Shown here: in pieces, positions 7,823 to 16,112 of the stretch
Position numbering within the stretch: position 1 is the stretch's first letter
Layout of the letters: every line of letters begins with the position of its first letter
Origin: Pseudomonas huaxiensis
Lineage (GTDB): Bacteria; Pseudomonadota; Gammaproteobacteria; Pseudomonadales; Pseudomonadaceae
Length of the DNA: 64,000 bases
Reading direction: 5' to 3'
Assembly: GCF_003231275.1 (NCBI RefSeq)
Contig: NZ_QKVL01000012.1
Location: 103,173-167,172, forward strand
Made by a program: the position numbers and the translations under genes
The notes under the pieces: model-generated
Databases searched by the model: none
What the model was told of the DNA's origin: nothing
The model's input: only the letters and a program-made list of their open reading frames with translations

Positions 7823-9118
7823 TCAGGCCAGGCGCTCGAAACGGTACGGAGCGGGATCGATGATCGGGGTTTCCCCCGACATCAGGTCCGCTGCCAATTG
7901 CCCGGCTGCCGGCGAGGTGCCGAAACCGTGGCCGGAAAAACCGGTGGCCAGGGTCAGGCCGGGAATGCTCGACAGCGGGCCGATCACCGGGTTGGAGTCG
8001 GGCGTGACGTCGATGGTCCCGGCCCAGGCATCGGCGATCTGCGCCTGTTCGAATACAGGCCAGGCGGCGCGCAGGTTGCGCAGCGCATCGTCGTTGAGGC
8101 CGTGGTTGGCGGGCGGGTCCTGGACGCGGACCTTTTCGAACGGGCTGACGCTGTCGGCCTGCCAGCGGCGGGCCAGCGTCAGGTCGTTGAAGAAGTATTT
8201 GCCGAAGGAAATCTTCAGGAAATCGCGTTGCGCTTTCAGTTGCGGCAGGTAGCGGCGCCCCAGCAGCAGGTGGTCGAGGGTCAGGAAGGCGTCCAGCTTG
8301 CCGCGCTGGGTGATGATGAAGCCGCCATCCTGGTGTTTGCGGAAGGAGAAGTCCGGCGCGCCGACGGCGATGTCGGTCGGGCCGTCCATGGGTTTGGTGC
8401 GCAGTACCGAGCAGGTCAGCGGCAGGGTCGGCAGGTTGACGCCGAGGTTGCCGAGGAACTTGCGTGACCACAGGCCGCCGGCCAGTAGCACCTGTTCGCA
8501 GCGGATTTCGCCGCGCTCGGTCATTACGCCGCTGACGCGACCGGCGCTGGTCAGCAAGGTGCGCACCGCGCAGTGTTCGATGATGACCGCGCCCTTGGCC
8601 ATCGCTGCTTTAGCGATTGCGCTGGAAGCCAGGGTCGGCTCGGCGCGGGCGTCCGACGGGGTGAAGATGCCGCCCGCCCAGTTGGCCTGGCCGCCGGGCA
8701 CCAGCTCGCTGATTTCCCGGTTGCTGAGCAAGCGGGTATCCAGCGACAGGTGCTCGACGCTCTTGAGCCAGTTCTGGTGCATGTTCATCTGGGTTTCATT
8801 GCGGGCGATGAACATGATCCCGGCCTGGCGGTAGCCGACGTCGGCGCCCACCCGTTCCGGCATCTGTGCCCACAGTCGATCCGCGGCCAGGGCCAGGGGA
8901 ATGTCGTCGGCATGGCGGCTGGTCTTGCGGACCCAGCCGAGGTTGCGCGACGACTGCTCGCCGGCGATCCGGCCTTTTTCGATCACCACCACGGGGATCT
9001 TGCGCTCGGCAAGGGCCAGGGCGGCGGTCAGGCCGATGATGCCAGCGCCGATGATCACCACGGTGGTGGCGGGCGGCAGCGTGTTGCTGGTCTGTACGGG
9101 ATCGATGGTGGGCGACAT
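7823..9118 (-). CDS. FAD-dependent oxidoreductase, DAO (D-amino-acid oxidase/dehydrogenase) family
   Basis: 431 residues. Residues about 19-45 contain the FAD-binding Rossmann motif VVIIGAGIIGLTAALALAE followed by the acidic residue of VIEKG. The C-terminal region has the family's GHGFGTSPAAGQLAADL segment, which closes on the flavin. Such enzymes oxidise amino acids or amines to imines. The next genes on the same strand, starting upstream, are a RidA protein and an ornithine cyclodeaminase-like protein, so this is the last gene of a three-gene amine/amino-acid oxidation set. RidA would remove the reactive imine product. The substrate is not identifiable from the sequence. Confidence 0.88.
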   Translation of the reverse strand: MSPTIDPVQTSNTLPPATTVVIIGAGIIGLTAALALAERKIPVVVIEKGRIAGEQSSRNLGWVRKTSRHADDIPLALAADRLWAQMPERVGADVGYRQAGIMFIARNETQMNMHQNWLKSVEHLSLDTRLLSNREISELVPGGQANWAGGIFTPSDARAEPTLASSAIAKAAMAKGAVIIEHCAVRTLLTSAGRVSGVMTERGEIRCEQVLLAGGLWSRKFLGNLGVNLPTLPLTCSVLRTKPMDGPTDIAVGAPDFSFRKHQDGGFIITQRGKLDAFLTLDHLLLGRRYLPQLKAQRDFLKISFGKYFFNDLTLARRWQADSVSPFEKVRVQDPPANHGLNDDALRNLRAAWPVFEQAQIADAWAGTIDVTPDSNPVIGPLSSIPGLTLATGFSGHGFGTSPAAGQLAADLMSGETPIIDPAPYRFERLA

Positions 9119-9148
9119 GGCGGGCTCTATGAATGAAGGTTCAGCGGA

Positions 9149-9571
9149 TTACTGGCCGAGGTTGATCTGTACGACTTCGGCTTTCGACGCGCCGCGGTAG
9201 GCGGTGACTTCCAGCTCCACCTTGTAGACCGTCGAGCCCAGCGGCGGGCAGGTTGCGGTGCAGGCCGGGTCGATGCCGCGGAACTTGGTGCCGATGAAGT
9301 CCATGACCTTCGGCACGTCGGCCGGGTCCTGGATGAACACGCGGGAGCAGACCACGTCGGCCAGGCTGGCATCGACGGCGGCCAGAGCGCGTTCGATGTT
9401 GTTGAACACCTGTTCGGCCTGCTCGATCACGTCTTCCGGGATCAGCTTGGTGTCGGGATTGCGGCCAGCGGTGTTGGACACATAGATCCAGTTGTCCACG
9501 GCGACCAGCCGCGAGTAGCTGGCTTTTTCTTCGAAAATGGAGCCGCTTTTGACCTTGACGATCTTCGTCAT
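9149..9571 (-). CDS. RidA family (enamine/imine deaminase-like) protein
   Basis: 140 residues of the YjgF/RidA/UK114 fold: FVSNTAGR-like strand (YVSNTAGRNP), EDVIEQAEQVFNNIERAL helix and VVCSRVFIQDPAD, then a CPPLGSTVYKVELEVTAY end. The arginine of canonical RidA, within a C-terminal 'RxxVEV' stretch, is replaced here by the YKVELEV context, so this belongs to a Rid subfamily outside classical RidA. GAGGAATTCCCC gives a good ribosome binding site before the ATG. It lies between the oxidase gene (30-bp gap) and the ornithine cyclodeaminase-like gene (33-bp gap), all on the minus strand. It likely hydrolyses the imine made by the oxidase. Confidence 0.88.
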   Translation of the reverse strand: MTKIVKVKSGSIFEEKASYSRLVAVDNWIYVSNTAGRNPDTKLIPEDVIEQAEQVFNNIERALAAVDASLADVVCSRVFIQDPADVPKVMDFIGTKFRGIDPACTATCPPLGSTVYKVELEVTAYRGASKAEVVQINLGQ

Positions 9572-9604
9572 GGGGAATTCCTCGTGTGGGTTCGAATGGT
9601 GGGT

Positions 9605-10744
9605 TCAGCTAAGGACAGGGGTGTCCCAGAGATTGAGTTTCACGCCGATGCCCAGCTCGACCGCCTTGCGGTACACCACGGTGCCCCAGGCCAGGTCTTC
9701 GACCGGCATGCCGCCGACCGACATCAGGATGATTTCCTCATCGTTCAGGCGACCCGGCGCATCACCGGCGATGATCTTGCCGATGTCTTCCAGTTGCTCG
9801 GGCTGCAGGCTGCCTTCGGCGATCATGTCCATGAAGCGCACACCCACCAGCGGCACGCAGTTGTGCGCGGGCTTGGGCAGCTCTTCGAACCAGGCGTTGT
9901 ACATGCCGGTGTTGTCGAGCACCTTGCGGATATCGTCCTGCTCCATGCCGGCGTCGATGCTGCACGGTGCCGGCATCGCCAGGAACGCGCCGGGCTTGAC
10001 CCATTCGCGGCGCACCAGCGGGTAGGTGCTCGGGTCGCCGACTTCACCGGTGCTGCAGTAGGTGATCAGGTCGGAATCGCGCACCACTTCTTCCAGGGTG
10101 TCGACGGTGCGGATGTTAGTGATCTGCGGGTAGGTTTCTTTCACCCAACTGATGAAGCTGTCGAGGCTGCGCTGGCCGCGTCCTTTGATCTTCAGGGTAT
10201 CCACCAGCGGGCAGACGGCCATGAACGCGGCGACGGTGGTCTTGCCCATTACGCCTGGGCCGAGCAGGCCGATGACTTTCGAGTCCTTGCGCGCCAGATG
10301 ACGGGCACCGACACCGGGAATGGCGCCGGTGCGGTAGGCCGAGAGCAGGTTGGCCGACATGTGCGCGAGTGGCGCGCCGGTGTCGGGGTCGTTGAGGGTA
10401 AACATCAGGATCGAGCGTGGCAGGCCTTTGTCGCGGTTGGCGATGTTGGAGCCGTACCACTTGGCGCCGGCGGTGCGGAAGTTACCGCCCAGGTAGGCGG
10501 GCATGGCCATCATGCGGCGGTCGGCGGTGGGTTTGGGCATGTCCGGGAACGGCGAGGTTTCCGGGAAGGTGATCATCGCGCCGTGAGAATCGTTGTTCGG
10601 CCCGGCCATGCGGTAGTCGCCCTGGTACAGCAACCCGAACATTTCTTCCATGGTGTCGACACAGGCTGGCATGTCGGTCACGCCGGCGCGGATCATGTCT
10701 TGTTCGGAGAGGTAGATGAAGTCGATTCTGGTGTCGGTGGTCAT
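9605..10744 (-). CDS. Ornithine cyclodeaminase/mu-crystallin family protein (tyramine oxidase subunit B-like)
   Basis: 379 residues from the ATG at 10744 (MTTDTRIDFIYLS); the open frame extends further upstream but without a better start. The central GLLGPGVMGKTTVAAF segment is the NAD(P)-binding loop of the ornithine cyclodeaminase/mu-crystallin fold, and SANLLSAYRTGAIPGVGARHL is the family's substrate-side region. Pseudomonas relatives of this length are commonly labelled tyramine oxidase subunit B; I use that as a name only. It leads the RidA and FAD oxidase gene set, suggesting joint oxidation of an amine or amino acid. Confidence 0.75.
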   Translation of the reverse strand: MTTDTRIDFIYLSEQDMIRAGVTDMPACVDTMEEMFGLLYQGDYRMAGPNNDSHGAMITFPETSPFPDMPKPTADRRMMAMPAYLGGNFRTAGAKWYGSNIANRDKGLPRSILMFTLNDPDTGAPLAHMSANLLSAYRTGAIPGVGARHLARKDSKVIGLLGPGVMGKTTVAAFMAVCPLVDTLKIKGRGQRSLDSFISWVKETYPQITNIRTVDTLEEVVRDSDLITYCSTGEVGDPSTYPLVRREWVKPGAFLAMPAPCSIDAGMEQDDIRKVLDNTGMYNAWFEELPKPAHNCVPLVGVRFMDMIAEGSLQPEQLEDIGKIIAGDAPGRLNDEEIILMSVGGMPVEDLAWGTVVYRKAVELGIGVKLNLWDTPVLS

Positions 10745-11103
10745 GGTTGTCTCGAGGCGCTTCAGGTGGGCTTGTGCAGAAAAAGCAGTCGGACAAGTTT
10801 TGCTAACGAGCGGTAGGCTGTCTTGAGCCTGAGCGCCAGAGGGTTTGACTGTGCGTGACATGGGGGGCTGGAGTAGGTGCGGGAGGTTTGCCGCGCTCTG
10901 GGTTCGGGGCTGATCAAACCCTGTGGGAGCTGGCATGTATGAGCATTTAAATCAATATTGCCAGGGGTGGTTTTAAGGAGGCGTTGAAGTGTGACGGTCG
11001 TGAATTAAGGACACTACTAAGTGAATGCTGCATCCGCAGCTTAACTGTAACGCCTGACTGCATGTCTGGTTGCCTGAACTGCAATGAATGAGCGTCCGGC
11101 TCT

Positions 11104-11126
11104 ACTAGGCTCTGTATGAAAAGCCT
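11104..11126 (+). repeat. Left 23-bp direct repeat of the accessory island
   Basis: The sequence ACTAGGCTCTGTATG plus the next eight bases is identical to 24947-24969 in the same orientation. The motif resembles an insertion-sequence end. Together the two copies bracket the AT-richer accessory segment. Confidence 0.7.
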
Positions 11127-11144
11127 AGACCTCCTCAGTGCTTT

Positions 11145-11158
11145 TAGGATTGCTCTTA
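11145..11158 (+). promoter_or_regulatory. Candidate RcsB-like box upstream of the secreted small protein
   Basis: TAGGATTGCTCTTA matches the box upstream of the pilin gene (TCGGAATGCTCTTA) at 12 of 14 positions and the enteric RcsAB consensus TAAGAATATTCCTA at 9 of 14. It lies 110 bases upstream of the start at 11268. Confidence 0.3.
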
Positions 11159-11267
11159 TTTTTTTTTGTAAGCCCCACTGGCAGATTGCAGGCGCTTTTC
11201 ATTTTTCCACTACAACCCATCCCTGGGGGCGAGGGTTTGAGTGGAAAGTCAGGAGGTGGTGGCAGGC

Positions 11268-11549
11268 ATGTTAAAACTCATAATAGTAGCGCTTTTGCTT
11301 TTTGTCCCGGCTGCGTACGCGACACAATCGACCGCGACAAGAACCAGCCCTTCCGGCGAAGGTGGAAATATAACAGCGGCTTCAAATAAAAACGATGCAT
11401 GGAGTGCATCAGTAGTGGTGATCGATGGGTATAGCTATATAGAAGACTGCGTTGTCAATATGTCGAAAGTTACAAAGGAACAACCCGTGCCGAAATCCAT
11501 AGGTAAAGCGTGCGCGCGCATACGCATTGATATTCCAGGCGAGCCTTGA
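11268..11549 (+). CDS. Small secreted protein, hypothetical
   Basis: 93 residues from the ATG at 11268. The start MLKLIIVALLLFVPAAYA is a clean Sec signal peptide cleaved after AYA. The mature part is about 75 residues, Ser/Thr/Asn-rich at first, with two cysteines (in EDCVVNM and GKACARI) that could form a disulfide. AGGAGG lies 12 bases upstream and GGCAGG closer. A GTG at 11241 would spoil the signal peptide, so the ATG is preferred. I recognise no family. It sits just inside the island border, ahead of a lipoprotein esterase. Confidence 0.55.
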   Translation: MLKLIIVALLLFVPAAYATQSTATRTSPSGEGGNITAASNKNDAWSASVVVIDGYSYIEDCVVNMSKVTKEQPVPKSIGKACARIRIDIPGEP

Positions 11550-11620
11550 GAGTTGTTCTCGGTATATGCACTAGCTCCGCAAACAATGAACTGAACTCAT
11601 CTCAACAGGGGAAACAAGTC

Positions 11621-13327
11621 ATGTCCTCGATTTTTTGGGCGGCGGTAGGGGTTTTCACGCTGCCTCTGGTCTTATCGCTGGTTGGGTGCAGCGAGGAAAC
11701 CTCGTCTGCTTCGCAAACCGCAGCCCCATCGCCCACTCAGCGAACCACCAGCGCCGGCATCGTCAACGGTCTCGATCATAGTGCCAGCACAGGTGTCTAC
11801 GCCTGGCTGGGTATTCCATATGCACAGTCACCGGTGGGTGCACTACGCTGGATGCCGCCCGTCGACCCTACGCCGTGGACCGGCGTACGCGCCGTGCAAA
11901 AGTTCGGGCACTCGTGTGCGCAAAGCGGTTTGTACTTCAGCCCCGCGCCGAATGACGCACCTTATGGTCTCGTAGTGCGGGATGGTTTCGGCAAACCGGT
12001 GGGCAACGAAGACTGCCTGACACTGAACATATGGAGCCCGGCGGAGGCGAGCGGACCGCTTCCCGTGATTTTTTTTATTCACGGCGGTAGCAATGTCTCC
12101 GGATATTCCGCGGATCCCGTCTACGACGGGCAAGTGCTTGCGAAGAAAGCCAATGCAATAGTTGTCACGATCAATTACCGCCTGGGAATTCTCGGTTGGC
12201 TCGATTTGCCGCAACTCAAGATAGGTAACGCAGCGGCGGACTCCGGCAACTTTGCGTTGCTCGATCAGCAGCAGGCGCTAAAGTTCGTTAAAAACAACAT
12301 CGCAGCGTTCGGTGGCGACCCAAACAACGTCACGCTGATGGGGCAATCCGCTGGTGCAGTGAATGTGTGGGCACTGCTTGTTTCACCCCTGTCGAACGGA
12401 CTGTTTCAGAAGGCCGTACCGTTGAGCGGCGGCCTCTTGAACGCTTCTCGGACAGACGCGCAGACCTACTCGCGGACGTTACTGACGGCGATCGCCATTT
12501 CCGGCGGCAAAGCGATGGATGCCACGTCCGCACAAGCCTGGCTCGACTCGCAATCGAGCGCGCAGGTTGCCGAGTACCTGCGAGGTATTCCGGCCGAGCA
12601 GCTTCTCAAGGTACTGATTGCGAATCCGCAACTGGGCACCGTGCGCTCGGCAATCGAGGACGGCAATGTCCTGCCAGTGAACTCGATTGCCGCGCTCGCG
12701 GCAGGGCAGTACCAGAAGGTGCCTGTGCTCGCCGGTATTACAAAGGACGAAGGCACACTGTTCGGCATGCTGTTCGGTGAAAGTTCCGGCAGTGGTATTT
12801 CGGGTTACAAACCAAATGACTTTGATCGATTCGGCATGCAGTTCAATTTCGATCCAAATGCGGCTGGCACGCTAACCGAAGCCGACTTGATCAGCGCTCC
12901 GTACCTGCCGGTGACGGCACTGCCACACGGATGGAATGCAATGGCTGCGCTTGTCACTAGCCTCTTCGATCGTGCGGGGACAGTACCGCTCATTTCACTG
13001 GCCGCGCAGCAACCGGACAAGGTCTGGTATTACCGCTTCGACTGGAGCCAGGCGCCAACACCGTTCAACAAGGTGTACGGCGCAACACATGCGCTGGACC
13101 TGCCGTTTATCTTTGGCAACTTTGGTGCGAACACTTTCTCTTTTGCGTACAGCAATGCGAACAAAACAGGACGTGAAGCATTATCGAATGCGATGATCGC
13201 AAGCCTTGCCGTCTTTGCGAAGACCGGCAACCCGAACACCCCAGCGCTCGGCACTACCTGGGCGAATTACCCGCGCAAGGTAGTGCTGGATGCGACGCCA
13301 ACACAACTGCGCATTAGTGAGCAGTAG
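11621..13327 (+). CDS. Carboxylesterase type B, probable lipoprotein
   Basis: 568 residues from the ATG at 11621, preceded by AGGGGAAAC; an earlier in-frame start would spoil the signal peptide. The N-terminus ends in LSLVGC, a lipobox, so the enzyme is probably anchored in a membrane after cleavage. The catalytic domain shows the type B order: NEDCLTLNIW, the oxyanion region FFIHGGSN, the nucleophile elbow LMGQSAGA (Ser243 by coordinates), and a C-terminal Asp/Glu and His region including ATHALDLPFIFGN. These enzymes cleave carboxylic esters; the substrate is unknown. Its composition and codon choice look unlike the flanking core genes, in keeping with acquisition. Confidence 0.9.
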   Translation: MSSIFWAAVGVFTLPLVLSLVGCSEETSSASQTAAPSPTQRTTSAGIVNGLDHSASTGVYAWLGIPYAQSPVGALRWMPPVDPTPWTGVRAVQKFGHSCAQSGLYFSPAPNDAPYGLVVRDGFGKPVGNEDCLTLNIWSPAEASGPLPVIFFIHGGSNVSGYSADPVYDGQVLAKKANAIVVTINYRLGILGWLDLPQLKIGNAAADSGNFALLDQQQALKFVKNNIAAFGGDPNNVTLMGQSAGAVNVWALLVSPLSNGLFQKAVPLSGGLLNASRTDAQTYSRTLLTAIAISGGKAMDATSAQAWLDSQSSAQVAEYLRGIPAEQLLKVLIANPQLGTVRSAIEDGNVLPVNSIAALAAGQYQKVPVLAGITKDEGTLFGMLFGESSGSGISGYKPNDFDRFGMQFNFDPNAAGTLTEADLISAPYLPVTALPHGWNAMAALVTSLFDRAGTVPLISLAAQQPDKVWYYRFDWSQAPTPFNKVYGATHALDLPFIFGNFGANTFSFAYSNANKTGREALSNAMIASLAVFAKTGNPNTPALGTTWANYPRKVVLDATPTQLRISEQ

Positions 13328-13469
13328 GCAGTTTGATCTGCTGAGCGGCATGGCAATGCCTGTGATCAGGCACGCATTGCGGTAGGCAGCGCCGGGATGC
13401 AAGCCACGTCGCCTGGTGGAGCAACTCAATACCATGAGGTCGACATAGCCCATGACAAGGATTGGCTCT

Positions 13470-13856
13470 ATGAAAAAACCTGTTCACACAGGTGGCTGCT
13501 TGTGTGGTCGTATTCGCTTCAGGGCAAAGGGTGAACCGCGGTTTCCGCATACCTGCTCCTGCAGCATGTGCCAACGGCACTCGGGCAGTTTGACGCTGTG
13601 CTGGGTAGAGTTCGACAAGGCGGACGTGGAGTGGGTGGGCGAAGGGGGTGAACCGGCACTGTATCGCTCCTCGCCCGAGTCCAGCCGTGCGTTTTGCCCC
13701 ACCTGCGGCAGCAGCCTCGGCGCCATCGACGATGCGCCCACCGTCGGCCTCCTTCCGGGCTGTTTCGATGCCAAGGGCGATAAGGGATTGCAACCGACCT
13801 CCCATTCGTTCACCTCGTCGCGCCCACACTGGTGGAAGATCAACCCGCAACCCTGA
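13470..13856 (+). CDS. GFA (glutathione-dependent formaldehyde-activating/CENP-V) family protein
   Basis: 128 residues from the ATG at 13470, eight bases after AAGGA; an ATG at 13452 is the alternative. The zinc-binding cysteines of the GFA fold are all present: CLCGRIRF, then CSCSMCQRHSG, then FCPTCGS near residues 75-80. Most members of this fold are not true formaldehyde-processing enzymes, so only the fold is asserted. It ends PHWWKINPQP. It is monocistronic and lies between the esterase and the convergent fimbrial operon. Confidence 0.85.
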   Translation: MKKPVHTGGCLCGRIRFRAKGEPRFPHTCSCSMCQRHSGSLTLCWVEFDKADVEWVGEGGEPALYRSSPESSRAFCPTCGSSLGAIDDAPTVGLLPGCFDAKGDKGLQPTSHSFTSSRPHWWKINPQP

Positions 13857-13944
13857 GTCGATAGCGAGTTGTCAGAGACCCGGCACAAGGAGGGTGCATG
13901 GCTCCGATACCCATCATCAATTCGAAGCCGCAAGCTCAACAATT

Positions 13945-13958
13945 CCGGAGTACTCCTA
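13945..13958. promoter_or_regulatory. Candidate RcsB-like box in the gap downstream of the fimbrial operon
   Basis: CCGGAGTACTCCTA shares 13 of 14 bases with the site at 22139-22152 and holds the same 10-bp palindrome GGAGTACTCC. It overlaps a small CTCCT-ATAA-AGGAG stem. No obvious promoter target lies nearby, so it may be a decoy or a remnant. Confidence 0.3.
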
Positions 13959-14004
13959 TAAAGGAGGAGGGTGGTCTATTACTTAAGTGTGTTGTCAGAT
14001 GCTC

Positions 14005-15267
14005 TTATATTTCAGCATCCCATATCACGGTGACATTACCTGAGTACTTTTTGCCTGCGTGGTCGATCATCCGCTTTACATTATCCTGGCTAACCTCGAA
14101 ATGCAGAGCAGCATTACCCTTGTTAACGTAATAGTTGGGTATGAAGAAACTGGGGTCGGTACTGAGCGGAAGACGGTTGACCGGCATTCGGTTGCTATCT
14201 GCTAGCCCTGGCGGCAGTGTAATGCCGGTTTCTACCGGGACGAGATGGCCCTTACTGTTCTGAATAGCGCACTGATTCCCGACCGAGTACTGGCATTGAA
14301 GCTGCATTTTGAATGGGCCGGATGACCATATCTGGAAGTTTTGATTGGCAAACAGCTTTTCAGGGCGACGACCACGGTTCAGCCATTGTTGCCAACCGCC
14401 AGAGGGAACCAGTGTCAGGCGTTCTGAACCTGGAGGGAAACGAACATCCAGAATATATTTAACTGAGAGAGTAAAGTTAAGGGTGAGCGAATTATCTGAC
14501 GGCAGCAGTACGTCACCAAAATCAAAATCCCCACCTGGCCCAATGGTGTAGTTCAATTTTCCTACGTAAGTCCCCTCGGGCATCTCCAATGGTTTAGGGG
14601 TTTTCAATTCGTACATTATATTGATATCACGGAAGTAAAAATCAGGTATATCAAATAGTGCCGTTTTGCCACAGATGCCGTTAGTGGGGGTTTGCCAGAA
14701 AAAAGTATACCAATCCGCAGTAGTCAGCCCCATTCCTGAGTAGCGACAGGGTGATGGGGCATAAACCCAATCGTGTCCTGACCAAAGTGCGGTGTGAGCG
14801 ACCGTCACATTTTCATTTCTCCCGGTTATGGATGGAGCTGTGGGATCTATCTGATAGGTGGCTCCCACCCCGGTTATTCTGATTGCCGCCGTTTCTAACT
14901 TTCCTTTGGAGCTAATGACTTCAAATGTCCGCCACTCGGCAGGAACCTTCAACATTGCCCCCTGACGCAGGTTGGTTTGACCAGCCTTGATAGGTCGAGC
15001 GTCGGTTCTAAGGCCTGGGATGATTAAGCTAAAAGTGTCGGACTCACAACGCAAATAACTGTTCGCGCAATAACCGGAATTCGGAGTGGTGTTCTTGAAT
15101 GCATTAAAATTTGGGTTGCGGGCGTCCGGCTTGAACTCGGCTGTAATGTTGAGATCGACCGCAAATGAAAAACTTGAAGCGAGCAGGGTAGTGGATGCTA
15201 ACAAGCATTTTAAGCACATGCTCTTTAAATTTTTGGCGCGCGCCATGCGTTCTTTATTGGTGGTCAT
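14005..15267 (-). CDS. CS1/alpha-type fimbrial tip adhesin (CblD/CooD-like)
   Basis: 420 residues with a signal peptide ending about FSFA (residue 36). The mature protein starts VDLNITAEF, as CS1-family subunits do. Two domains can be inferred: an N-terminal region of about 200 residues with several cysteines (GYCANSYLRCES, SPCRYSG, NGICGK), and a C-terminal pilin-like domain ending SGNVTVIWDAEI, the donor-strand partner seen in minor tip subunits of alternate chaperone-usher pili. The start overlaps the chaperone stop (ATG at 15267, TGA at 15266-15264), giving translational coupling. It is the last gene of the operon. The receptor is unknown. Confidence 0.72.
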   Translation of the reverse strand: MTTNKERMARAKNLKSMCLKCLLASTTLLASSFSFAVDLNITAEFKPDARNPNFNAFKNTTPNSGYCANSYLRCESDTFSLIIPGLRTDARPIKAGQTNLRQGAMLKVPAEWRTFEVISSKGKLETAAIRITGVGATYQIDPTAPSITGRNENVTVAHTALWSGHDWVYAPSPCRYSGMGLTTADWYTFFWQTPTNGICGKTALFDIPDFYFRDINIMYELKTPKPLEMPEGTYVGKLNYTIGPGGDFDFGDVLLPSDNSLTLNFTLSVKYILDVRFPPGSERLTLVPSGGWQQWLNRGRRPEKLFANQNFQIWSSGPFKMQLQCQYSVGNQCAIQNSKGHLVPVETGITLPPGLADSNRMPVNRLPLSTDPSFFIPNYYVNKGNAALHFEVSQDNVKRMIDHAGKKYSGNVTVIWDAEI

Positions 15268-16007
15268 GACTTTACACTTAGTTCCTTGATGGCACTGCCT
15301 TCGAGCAGTTTGAACTGATAAATACGCCCAGGCTCTTTGACGAATTTAAAAAATGTTCCGGGCCGCACGTGAAGCTTTCTAGTGTCTGCGCAGTCATTTG
15401 CCTTTTGAATCGAGCAATCCTTGAATTCGTCCAGTATCACGGTGCTATTGCCTGTGTTCTCTACTCGGTATTCAATCGGATCGTTCTGGATTTTCGTGTC
15501 GAAGCGGGTATTTTTCGGCCGAACAAAGAAGGCCGCTCCATAACCGGCCATGATGTTGACGCCGGCCGACATCGTTTCTTTGTAAGCTTCTCGCTCTACT
15601 TCAGAGACATTGAACTGGTCAGCTTTCTCCGGAACTACGGGGATGAACCGTACGCGGTAGTAACGTTCACGTTCGCGGTCCCCCAGGTAAAGCATGCGTG
15701 TCGCCTGCATGCCTTTGGCAGGGATGATCAACCGGGCAGGGCTGGCCACCAGCCCCTTGCGCTGTGAAGCATCTGTGCCCTGCGAGTCAAGTGGTGTTTC
15801 CGTGGCCTTTCCTGTCGCATCGAACGTCATTTCAAGAATACTGACTCGAACAAAAGCCGTGGTGGCACCACTGTTGTAGATGCGCTTCAAATAAGTGCTT
15901 TTGTCACCGTCCATATAGTCGTAGATGATACCAATGTTAATGCTGGGGCCGGCGTGAGCGACGCTTGCGCACAGGCCAAAGATCACTGCGAATATCAATC
16001 TGTTCAT
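15264..16007 (-). CDS. Alternate chaperone-usher pathway periplasmic chaperone (CooB/CfaA-like)
   Basis: 247 residues. The signal peptide MNRLIFAVIFGLCASVAHA precedes a two-domain immunoglobulin-like chaperone. The first strand region carries NSGATTAFVRVSILEM, and SPARLIIPAKGMQATRMLYLGDRERERYYRVRFIPV is the equivalent of the F1-G1 strand region that stabilises subunits. The second domain has two cysteines (KDCSIQKANDCAD). It would hold pilin and adhesin subunits in the periplasm and pass them to the usher. The gene follows the usher by about 105 bases and overlaps the adhesin start. Confidence 0.82.
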   Translation of the reverse strand: MNRLIFAVIFGLCASVAHAGPSINIGIIYDYMDGDKSTYLKRIYNSGATTAFVRVSILEMTFDATGKATETPLDSQGTDASQRKGLVASPARLIIPAKGMQATRMLYLGDRERERYYRVRFIPVVPEKADQFNVSEVEREAYKETMSAGVNIMAGYGAAFFVRPKNTRFDTKIQNDPIEYRVENTGNSTVILDEFKDCSIQKANDCADTRKLHVRPGTFFKFVKEPGRIYQFKLLEGSAIKELSVKS

Positions 16008-16112
16008 GGGAGAGTCCTGGTCAAGGACATCGCTCGCTTGAGAAACATCGCATGACGGTTATGTGAGTTATAAAGTTGCCTGTTACCTTGAGGGGGGCGT
16101 GGTACCTATTCC

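Larger units (their letters stand above)
10745..11267. other. Intergenic region at the island boundary, no convincing gene
   Basis: About 520 bases between the ornithine cyclodeaminase-like gene and the small secreted protein. It holds a partial REP (CTGTGGGAGCTGGC, about 10920-10933), an abrupt drop in GC after about 10940, the left 23-bp repeat and a candidate RcsB-like box. No reading frame here has a convincing start, ribosome binding site and composition. Confidence 0.6.

Noticed and set aside
9584..10816. Plus-strand frame opposite the ornithine cyclodeaminase-like gene
   Set aside because: Shadow, with His- and Gly-rich composition. The opposite strand carries the real family motifs.
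13945..13972. CTCCT-ATAA-AGGAG stem as the fimbrial operon terminator
   Set aside because: The stem is only five bases, with no T-run on the minus strand; listed as a candidate regulatory box instead.
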